From Cellvibrionales bacterium UBA1963 (GTDB lineage: Bacteria; Pseudomonadota; Gammaproteobacteria; Pseudomonadales; UBA7434), in contig DDED01000054.1 of the NCBI GenBank assembly GCA_002336035.1, positions 1 through 5,478 of the forward strand: a stretch of DNA of 5,478 bases, written 5' to 3'. How positions within the stretch are numbered: position 1 is the first letter of the stretch; every line of letters starts with the position of its first letter. Below are positions 1-4,545 of the stretch, in pieces. The translations under genes and the position numbers were made by a program. The notes beneath the pieces are model-generated. The model worked only from the letters and a program-made list of their open reading frames with translations. It did no database searches and was not told where the DNA came from.

Positions 1-576
1 CGGCTTGCTTACCGAGCCGTTGTTCGTGCCAACCACTTGAATCATGTCGTCATTGTCGATTAGCCAGTCCAGCCTCTTGAGTGCTCTTGCCGTGGCATTC
101 AAATTAATTGCGCCGTTGTTGGAGACATAATAACCACCGACCCAACTGTGATTGGCTAAGCGTCTGGCACTCGCCATCGGAACATCCGAATTACTGTTAG
201 TGTTATTGAGTACCTCGTCTAAAAAACCATTTGCGCTGTAAATACCAATATCGTGTATTTCAGGACTCAATGATGAATTATTGCCATAAAAATAGCGACC
301 GACTGAAGTGGAGTGGGTGCTTTGAGCACCGTTTGAATTATTGTTATTTAAATTAACAAAGGTTTTTGGTAACACACCCGACACAAATTGCGCATCTGCT
401 GTGTTGGGAAAGTAAGCTTCCCCCGCCTCAACTTGAAGGACCGAGACCGAGGACCCATCAGGCATACCGCTAACCCCTAATTGGTCCTGCAAAGCGCTAT
501 AGCCGACATGATCCTGAAGACTCGCCATGGCAGTAGGAGTCTGGGACAGCAGCATTAACAAAAAGACGTAGACCAT
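1..576 (-). CDS. Exported subtilase-like (S8-type fold) protein, partial
   Basis: This is the N-terminal 192 residues of a longer protein; the frame stays open to the left window edge. The ATG at 576 is the only credible start, because an in-frame TAA lies two codons upstream; the ribosome site is weak. Residues 1-18 look like a signal peptide: a hydrophobic stretch (VFLLMLL) followed by an A-M-A cleavage site before Ser19, though the n-region has no positive charge. The mature part has the rhythm of a subtilase fold: a strand VSVLQVEA (44-51) where subtilisins carry the catalytic Asp, STHSTSVGRYFYG (86-98) resembling the catalytic-His helix, NHSWVG (142-147), and a helix-strand RLDWLIDNDDMIQVVG (168-183). 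His88 is the candidate catalytic His. The Asp position appears to be Glu50 or absent, and the Ser region lies outside the window. Asn-rich runs (75-82, 124-129) suggest a surface or secreted protein. The family call is by remembered pattern only and is moderate at best; that this is a coding region is more secure. Confidence 0.55.
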   Translation of the reverse strand, partial: MVYVFLLMLLSQTPTAMASLQDHVGYSALQDQLGVSGMPDGSSVSVLQVEAGEAYFPNTADAQFVSGVLPKTFVNLNNNNSNGAQSTHSTSVGRYFYGNNSSLSPEIHDIGIYSANGFLDEVLNNTNSNSDVPMASARRLANHSWVGGYYVSNNGAINLNATARALKRLDWLIDNDDMIQVVGTNNGSVSKP

Positions 577-732
577 GGTTTATCGCCACTGAAAAAATAA
601 TGAACAATTGATCTAAAAGAACCGTTGGATACATATTAAACTAAAAATCAGTTCGTTTGCACATGAAAATGACATGCTAACCGATAAGGGCTTTCCACAT
701 AGCAGGCATCAACGCGCTCATGCATTGTCAGG

Positions 733-762
733 TTGAGAGGCGTTGGGAGGCATTGAGGAGCT
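733..762. repeat. Three tandem 10-nt units
   Basis: Three consecutive 10-mers are visible: TTGAGAGGCG, TTGGGAGGCA and TTGAGGAGCT. They lie in the 229-nt gap between the MBL hydrolase gene and the exported-protein gene, 157 nt upstream of the latter's start. The third unit is more diverged. The same gap holds a perfect 10-bp palindrome, CCATGCATGG (793-802), just past the MBL stop codon. It has no T-run and so is not a convincing terminator. No role is known; the repeat could be an operator array or simple slippage. Confidence 0.45.
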
Positions 763-805
763 AAAAGTGGGGTTTTAAGCACCCATTAAGGACCATGCAT
801 GGAAT

Positions 806-1453
806 TTAGCCACTGACAAAGGGGTTTTGCATCTTTTCTTCGCCAATCGTGGTGTCGGGGCCATGACCCGTGATGACTCGTGCCGTGTCATTCAGTGAGT
901 AAAGACGCTCGCGAATAGACTTTTCAATCGTCGCAAAGTCTCCACCTGGAAAGTCGGTTCGACCAACGGAACGCTTAAATAAGGTGTCCCCTGCAATGAG
1001 TAGGTTCTGCTGCTCAAACCAAAAACTAACAGAGCCCGGTGTGTGTCCAGGTGTATGGATAGCAATGCCGTTGCAGCAATTTAATGCCATATCATCTTCT
1101 ATCCAGTGATCGGGGTCAGGCAGCGAGGTTAACGGAACGTTAAAGGCTTGGCACTGCTGCTCAACCATGTCCCATAGGGGTTGATCCCCTTTATGAAGAT
1201 GTATTTGGGCACCCGTTGCCGCCTTGAGTTCGCCGGCTGCTAAGATGTGATCCAAGTGCGCATGTGTATGGATAATATCAACTAATACTAATTCATGCGT
1301 CGCTAAACTATGAAGGATTTTCTGTGCATCACCACCGGGATCGACAACAATGGCTTTTTTACTCATAGGGTCCCCGATAATGCAACAATTACATTGCAAA
1401 GGCCCGACGGGATAACTCTCAAAAATCATCGATGGTAAATTATTCATTGTCAT
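806..1453 (-). CDS. MBL-fold metallohydrolase, YcbL/glyoxalase II-like
   Basis: This is a cytoplasmic metallo-beta-lactamase-fold hydrolase of 215 residues, the same length as E. coli YcbL, which it resembles along its whole length. Numbered from the ATG at 1453, the metal site is complete: THAHLDH (63-69; His64, His66, Asp68, His69), PGHTPG with His137 (135-140), Asp156 in AGDTLF, and His197 in GHGP. The GRTDFPGGD segment (164-172) is typical of the YcbL/glyoxalase II branch. Family knowledge suggests a binuclear zinc or iron site that hydrolyses a thioester such as S-lactoylglutathione; the true substrate is not shown. It lacks the C-terminal substrate-binding domain of full-length GloB. 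The start is chosen at the ATG at 1453, with GAGA a few bases upstream. A TTG at 1456 extends the frame by one codon, and an ATG at 1447 is also possible. It lies about 50 nt downstream of the dUTPase gene on the same strand, so the two are probably cotranscribed. Confidence 0.9.
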   Translation of the reverse strand: MTMNNLPSMIFESYPVGPLQCNCCIIGDPMSKKAIVVDPGGDAQKILHSLATHELVLVDIIHTHAHLDHILAAGELKAATGAQIHLHKGDQPLWDMVEQQCQAFNVPLTSLPDPDHWIEDDMALNCCNGIAIHTPGHTPGSVSFWFEQQNLLIAGDTLFKRSVGRTDFPGGDFATIEKSIRERLYSLNDTARVITGHGPDTTIGEEKMQNPFVSG

Positions 1454-1505
1454 CAAATCTCAGTTTAGACAGATGTCTATTCAAACCATTAGCACTTTAT
1501 GCGCC

Positions 1506-2132
1506 TTATTGTGCGGTTAATTGCTGGTAGCGAGTGCTCAGCGCCTCGTACAGATCATCGCGAAAACTGTCGGCTTCGGTGTCAAGTTCTGCGGTGATGT
1601 CAACCAAGTGTTGATTGTCCTCTTTACCGGCCCACTCTTTGATGTAACTGCCCTCTTTATAACCGTTATCTTGACGAAAGAAATTTAACACGTTTTTCCC
1701 CATATAAGCGACATACAGCTGCTCAAAATCGAGATCTACAGCTAATAGCAGCTGCCAAAAGTGAACAGCAGAGAAACTTTTATGCATCAGGCACCACGTC
1801 GCTAAGTCTTCAGTCGCTTGATGAACCGATAATTGTTGATTGTCAGCAGTGGACCATGCACTCAAAATGGCATCAGCAATGGCCGTGGCACTGTCAAAAT
1901 TAGAAAACAAGGCACTCATACCAAAATGCCAAATATCTATAACTTCTAGCTGGACTTGCTCAAGGTCAGGATCTTGTTTTTTCCACCATTTATAGCCTTG
2001 GTGGTCCATTAATTCAGCGCATTCTATCCATACGGCTCGGTACCATTCATAATTTTGCTCACTCCACTGCGGATGAACTTTTGTATTCATGCTGTCTTGC
2101 ATGGCGAGCATCGTTAATAGTTTTTTTCGCAT
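1506..2132 (-). CDS. Dimeric all-alpha dUTP diphosphatase
   Basis: This enzyme is predicted to hydrolyse dUTP (and usually dUDP) to dUMP, keeping uracil out of DNA and feeding dTMP synthesis in the cytoplasm. At 208 residues it belongs to the all-alpha NTP pyrophosphatase superfamily (Campylobacter/kinetoplastid-type dimeric dUTPase, related to MazG), not to the usual trimeric beta-barrel Dut. The metal-binding ExxE and ExxD motifs are visible: IECAELMDHQGYKWWK (36-51, with Glu37 and Glu40) and LEVIDIWHFGMS (62-73, with Glu63 and Asp66). The nucleotide-binding C-terminal signature runs from 143 to 173 with KNVLNFFRQ (146-154), GYKEGSY (157-163) and KEWAGKEDN (165-173). The start ATG at 2132 has a weak AAGTGA six bases upstream; Met8 and Met11 are alternatives, but the family usually has a short helix before the VHPxW motif (19-23). 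A TACAAT hexamer (2153-2158, minus strand) could be the -10 element. The MBL gene follows about 50 nt downstream. Confidence 0.9.
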   Translation of the reverse strand: MRKKLLTMLAMQDSMNTKVHPQWSEQNYEWYRAVWIECAELMDHQGYKWWKKQDPDLEQVQLEVIDIWHFGMSALFSNFDSATAIADAILSAWSTADNQQLSVHQATEDLATWCLMHKSFSAVHFWQLLLAVDLDFEQLYVAYMGKNVLNFFRQDNGYKEGSYIKEWAGKEDNQHLVDITAELDTEADSFRDDLYEALSTRYQQLTAQ

Positions 2133-2263
2133 AAATAGTCACTTAAAAGATCATTGTATAAAGTAATTGAAAACATGAAGCGGTTATTAAACCATGTTGG
2201 ACCAGCGTTGTCTTTTAGGTTTAAAACTAAAGCCGATGTTATGCCGCTTTATCAAGAAGAATA

Positions 2264-3049
2264 TTAAGCGTCTGCCGGCATTGGTATTTTCAATAAATCG
2301 ACTCCCGTTGCGGAGTCGACTCGAATGATCTCTCCACTAATGAAGCGCGCGGCATCACTTGCTAAAAATAATACACTATTAGCGATATCCTCAGCCTGGC
2401 AAGCATCAGTGGATCCGTTATTGCTCCCTACCAGCGCCTCACTCAGTCGCTCCAGACCCTCTGTATTACTGACCGCTCCTGGCGCTACGGCATTGACTCG
2501 AATACCTAAAGACTGCCATTCGACGGCACAACTACGAGTGAGTGAGTCAATACCGGCCTTTGCGGCCGCAGCATGGGCTTGATAAGCCACGCCCCAGCCT
2601 GCAAAGGGAGCGCTAATATTGATGATATTGCCTCCGACAGATTTAAAAAAGTGATCAAATGCACCCTTAGTCATATTAAAGGTGCCATTTAAATCGATAT
2701 CAACAACCGTCTTAAAGCCATTGGGAGATAATTGATCCATTGCTGCAGGAAAATTGCCGGCTGCATTATTAACCAAAACATCCAAGCTGCCAAATCGTGC
2801 CCTAACGGTTTTCATCAACTCTTCAACGGCCGCAGGGTCGCGAATATCACAGACGCAATAGTCGGCGTCAATTGCTAACGCTTTTAGATCGTCGACAGTG
2901 CGCTCTAAGACCGGTTGTTTTCGACTAGCAATCATAACGCTTGCACCGTATTGGCCCATGAGCGTAGCGATACCTTTGCCGATACCCGTTGCTCCACCTG
3001 TGATTAAGACAACTTTGTCTTTCATGATATTGTCAGCAAAAATATTCAT
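2264..3049 (-). CDS. SDR oxidoreductase, 2,4-dienoyl-CoA reductase type
   Basis: This is a 261-residue short-chain dehydrogenase/reductase closest in pattern to peroxisomal-type 2,4-dienoyl-CoA reductases (DECR2-like), which reduce 2,4-dienoyl-CoA with NADPH during oxidation of unsaturated acyl chains. Visible motifs are the Rossmann TGGATGIG (17-24), ASRK (41-44; Arg43 suggests NADPH), NNAAGNF (94-100), SPNGFKTVVDIDLNGTFN (108-125), INIS (143-146), QAHAAAAK (157-164) and RVNAVAPGAVSNTEG (184-198). The classical YxxxK tyrosine is replaced by Ala160, with His159 and Lys164 kept; this is normal for the DECR group and argues against a generic ketoreductase call. The ATG at 3049 is preceded by GAGAG seven bases upstream and by an adjacent in-frame TGA. 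Met9 (ATG at 3025) is an alternative closer to the usual N-terminus. The dUTPase gene lies 131 nt downstream, and no convincing hairpin terminator is seen between them. An inverted repeat 23 nt upstream of the start may be its operator. Confidence 0.85.
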   Translation of the reverse strand: MNIFADNIMKDKVVLITGGATGIGKGIATLMGQYGASVMIASRKQPVLERTVDDLKALAIDADYCVCDIRDPAAVEELMKTVRARFGSLDVLVNNAAGNFPAAMDQLSPNGFKTVVDIDLNGTFNMTKGAFDHFFKSVGGNIINISAPFAGWGVAYQAHAAAAKAGIDSLTRSCAVEWQSLGIRVNAVAPGAVSNTEGLERLSEALVGSNNGSTDACQAEDIANSVLFLASDAARFISGEIIRVDSATGVDLLKIPMPADA

Positions 3050-3071
3050 TCATTCACTCTCGTTGTATTGA

Positions 3072-3090
3072 TGATTATCAAAAATAATCA
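3072..3090 (-). promoter_or_regulatory. Inverted repeat, candidate operator of the DECR-type SDR
   Basis: The perfect 7-bp arms TGATTAT and ATAATCA are separated by CAAAA. Read on the minus strand, the repeat contains GATAAT (3074-3079), a 5/6 match to a -10 hexamer. It is well placed to start a transcript with a leader of about 18 nt for the SDR gene beginning at 3049. No good -35 box is seen. A dyad over the -10 element is a typical repressor position, but the arms are AT-only apart from one G/C pair, and no regulator family is recognised. Confidence 0.35.
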
Positions 3091-3244
3091 GCCCGTGATG
3101 GACCTGATGTTAAAAAAATTATTGAACATTATGGCAACCCAATAAACGGATGGCGATCGAATGATGGTTAATTTGACTAGCTTTTATTCTTTTTCCGAAA
3201 AACTACTGGTTATAACCCCACCTATCAATTATTTTAGCCAAAGT

Positions 3245-3279
3245 CTATCCACAGAATCTGTGGATAACTTGGTGTATAA
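3245..3279. other. Cluster of three DnaA-box-like sites, two forming a 21-bp palindrome
   Basis: Three 9-mers match the DnaA box TTATNCACA. They are CTATCCACA on the plus strand (3245-3253, 8/9), TTATCCACA on the minus strand (3259-3267, exact and the strongest E. coli type), and TTATACACC on the minus strand (3271-3279, 8/9). The first two face each other within a perfect palindrome at 3246-3266, with 10-bp arms (TATCCACAGA) around a single A. The second and third are 12 nt apart in the same orientation. The match to the consensus is direct; binding by DnaA is inferred. The palindrome could instead be an operator for an unknown dimeric regulator. Confidence 0.5.
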
Positions 3280-3361
3280 GTCGTATTCGTGAGGCTCTAA
3301 GCCTATATATATAAGCCAAAAGACGAATTGATCAAAAAAAAGCCTTTTTATAAATTTTTAA

Positions 3362-3374
3362 AATCAATGACTTA
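3362..3374 (+). other. Candidate IHF binding site
   Basis: AATCAATGACTTA is an exact match to the IHF consensus WATCAANNNNTTR. It sits inside the AT-rich segment, between the DnaA-box cluster (3245-3279) and the separate DnaA box at 3441-3449. In E. coli oriC, IHF likewise bends DNA between DnaA boxes. The consensus is short and AT-biased, so a chance match in this composition is possible. Confidence 0.4.
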
Positions 3375-3440
3375 CAGCGGTTATTTAAAATATATTGCAT
3401 AATTAAAATTGTAAAAAAAAAATCAACACCAAAAAAGAAC

Positions 3441-3449
3441 TGTGAATAA
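3441..3449 (-). other. Isolated DnaA box
   Basis: The minus-strand 9-mer TTATTCACA fits TTATNCACA exactly. It lies about 160 nt from the three-box cluster, on the other side of the AT-rich segment and IHF match, in the same orientation as two of the cluster boxes. Confidence 0.4.
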
Positions 3450-3573
3450 GAATTTACAGTGACGCAAAAAAAAATAGTGACCTGACTTTACTTCGTTTAT
3501 AGATTAGCCACTACTAACTTAGCCTAGATTGACCAATTTATGCTCTTTCTAAGCCTGACGAGCGGCCGTTGGA

Positions 3574-4380
3574 TTAACGTTGGTTCATGCGTATCACATA
3601 CCAAACAAAGCGAGGAGAAAAGCGTCTTAACCACAGCATAAACTGAGTTGCTAACCCTGGAATTAAAATATTACGCTGTCTTTTCAGTCCCAACTCAAGC
3701 TGATCAATTATATAGTCGGCCGAAACAAAGCGATGCTGCTTAATCGCTTGTCGAATCATTTTAGGGTCTGAGCTTTCACTCGCTTGCTTGAGTAAAGGGG
3801 TATCAACCAGCGGAGGACAAACCAACATGAATTGCACGTGACTGCCTCTATTTTCTTCAATAAGGGTTTCTGCATAGGCATTAGTCGCAAATTTACTTGC
3901 CACATAGGCCCCACATTCTGGTACAGGCAGGTAACCACCGGAAGAACCAAAAATAATCACCTGTCCCTCATTACGATCTAACATGCCTGGTAGCACGGAA
4001 GCCACACTGTTCACTGTGCCTTGATAATTCACCGCCATAATCCGATTAATTTCAGCAGCAGATTGTTCAGCCAGAGGCGCTGTGGGCATGATCGCCGCGC
4101 AAGTGACCAGTCGCTGAATAGGCCCATGAAGGCGTTCGTGAGCATCGACCCTAGTCAGCAATGACACGTGATCAGTCACGTCAGCATGATAACAGTCGAT
4201 ACCTCGTTGCGATGCAAGCTCTTCTAATGCCTGTTTATCGTGGTCAATAACTCCAACTTTTATCCCATCGGCAGCCATTCTAAGCGCGTATACTCGGCCC
4301 ATCCCACTGGCGCCACCAGTGATCATTGCGACATTGACCTTAATAGCAGGTATCATTAGGTTTAGCTTATGGATTATCAT
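3574..4380 (-). CDS. Classical SDR family oxidoreductase
   Basis: This is a 268-residue Rossmann-fold dehydrogenase/reductase with unknown substrate. Visible motifs are TGGASGMG (21-28), an Asp at the end of strand 2 (VIDHD, Asp46) that favours NAD(H) over NADP(H), ADVTD (66-70), Asn118 in VNYQG, Ser146/Ser147 in FGSSGG, and the catalytic YVASK (Tyr159, Lys163). The usual NNAG motif is replaced by TCAA (93-96). The catalytic Asn-Ser-Tyr-Lys set is complete, so it should be active on an alcohol or ketone. The C-terminus (about 228-268) is basic and aromatic (LGLKRQRNILIPG, then a stretch rich in Phe, Trp and Arg), as in SDRs that associate with membranes or lipids. The start is uncertain: the ATG at 4380 has AGGG only one or two bases upstream, and Met9 (ATG at 4356) fits the fold equally well. 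It is divergent from the flavin oxygenase gene across 165 nt, which suggests shared control and a role in the same catabolic route. Confidence 0.85.
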   Translation of the reverse strand: MIIHKLNLMIPAIKVNVAMITGGASGMGRVYALRMAADGIKVGVIDHDKQALEELASQRGIDCYHADVTDHVSLLTRVDAHERLHGPIQRLVTCAAIMPTAPLAEQSAAEINRIMAVNYQGTVNSVASVLPGMLDRNEGQVIIFGSSGGYLPVPECGAYVASKFATNAYAETLIEENRGSHVQFMLVCPPLVDTPLLKQASESSDPKMIRQAIKQHRFVSADYIIDQLELGLKRQRNILIPGLATQFMLWLRRFSPRFVWYVIRMNQR

Positions 4381-4545
4381 TCCCTATTATGGCGTGAAAT
4401 GCATCAGAGTTTATTACTTTTTGTTATTTAGACTAGCGGCCCAATTATGACTAACACGCAACCAAAAAGACTAGACGAAAATGACTTTGCAGATTAGCCT
4501 TAAGGCGTTAACTTTTCAACACTATGGTCAATAGGATACAAAATT
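4381..4545. promoter_or_regulatory. Divergent intergenic control region
   Basis: This AT-rich 165-nt gap between the SDR gene (leftward) and the flavin oxygenase gene (rightward) must hold start signals for both unless the SDR is read from further away. GACTA-type hexamers recur at 4431, 4449 and 4469, the first within the small dyad TAG-A-CTA (4429-4435); they could be a regulator's half-sites, but the match is short. A CATAAT hexamer on the minus strand (4386-4391) would give a nearly leaderless SDR transcript. For the oxygenase, an AGGA ribosome site is at 4533-4536 and TATGGT (4523-4528) is a weak -10 candidate. No good -35 boxes are seen. Confidence 0.35.

Larger units (their letters stand above)
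3301..3480. other. AT-rich A-tract segment, possible DNA unwinding element
   Basis: Counting by eye gives 42 G/C of 180 bases (23%), far below the flanking genes. It contains TATATATATA next to the DnaA-box cluster, and runs of A at about 3334-3341 (8), 3413-3422 (10), 3431-3436 (6) and 3466-3474 (9). Such DNA melts easily and may be curved, as in unwinding elements of bacterial origins or H-NS-type binding regions. The A-tracts are not regularly spaced at about 10.5 bp, so strong phased bending is not evident. Confidence 0.4.
3050..3573. other. 524-nt gene-free AT-rich region
   Basis: This gap separates the starts and ends of two same-strand SDR genes and contains no credible ORF, tRNA or rRNA on either strand. 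From left to right it holds an inverted repeat near the dienoyl-CoA reductase-type gene (3072-3090), a perfect palindrome GGTTATAACC (3208-3217), a cluster of DnaA-box-like 9-mers (3245-3279), a small 5-bp stem AGGCT-CTA-AGCCT (3292-3304), a TATATATATA run, an AAAAAG-C-CTTTTT palindrome (3337-3349), an exact IHF consensus (3362-3374), several A-tracts, and a further DnaA box (3441-3449). Only two GATC sites are seen (3155-3158 and 3330-3333). The end near the 3574 stop codon shows no clear hairpin plus T-run terminator. The composition and site density suggest a replication-related or DnaA-regulated locus, but no replication gene is adjacent. Confidence 0.6.

Noticed and set aside
793..802. 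Palindrome CCATGCATGG just after the MBL hydrolase stop as a terminator
   Set aside because: It is a self-complementary 10-mer without loop or T-run, so it cannot form a standard terminator hairpin.
2325..2582. Plus-strand open frame antisense to the DECR-type SDR gene
   Set aside because: Its composition follows the opposite strand's SDR codons; no motif, no ribosome site, and the SDR motifs on the minus strand are continuous.
3292..3349. Possible intrinsic terminators: the AGGCT/AGCCT stem and the AAAAAG/CTTTTT palindrome
   Set aside because: The stems are only 5-6 bp, one is nearly all A/T, and they lie more than 220 nt past the nearest upstream stop codon (3574), so termination is not convincing.
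3501..3509. 9-mer AGATTAGCC repeated exactly at 4491-4499
   Set aside because: Dozens of 9-mer pairs are expected by chance in a window this size, and the flanks do not match.
3050..3573. Search for tRNA, small RNA, CRISPR repeats or insertion-sequence ends in the large gap
   Set aside because: No cloverleaf, no regularly spaced repeats and no terminal inverted repeats with target duplication could be seen.
3756..3950. Second minus-strand frame within the classical SDR gene
   Set aside because: It overlaps the catalytic YxxxK segment of the SDR in another frame and shows no family features.
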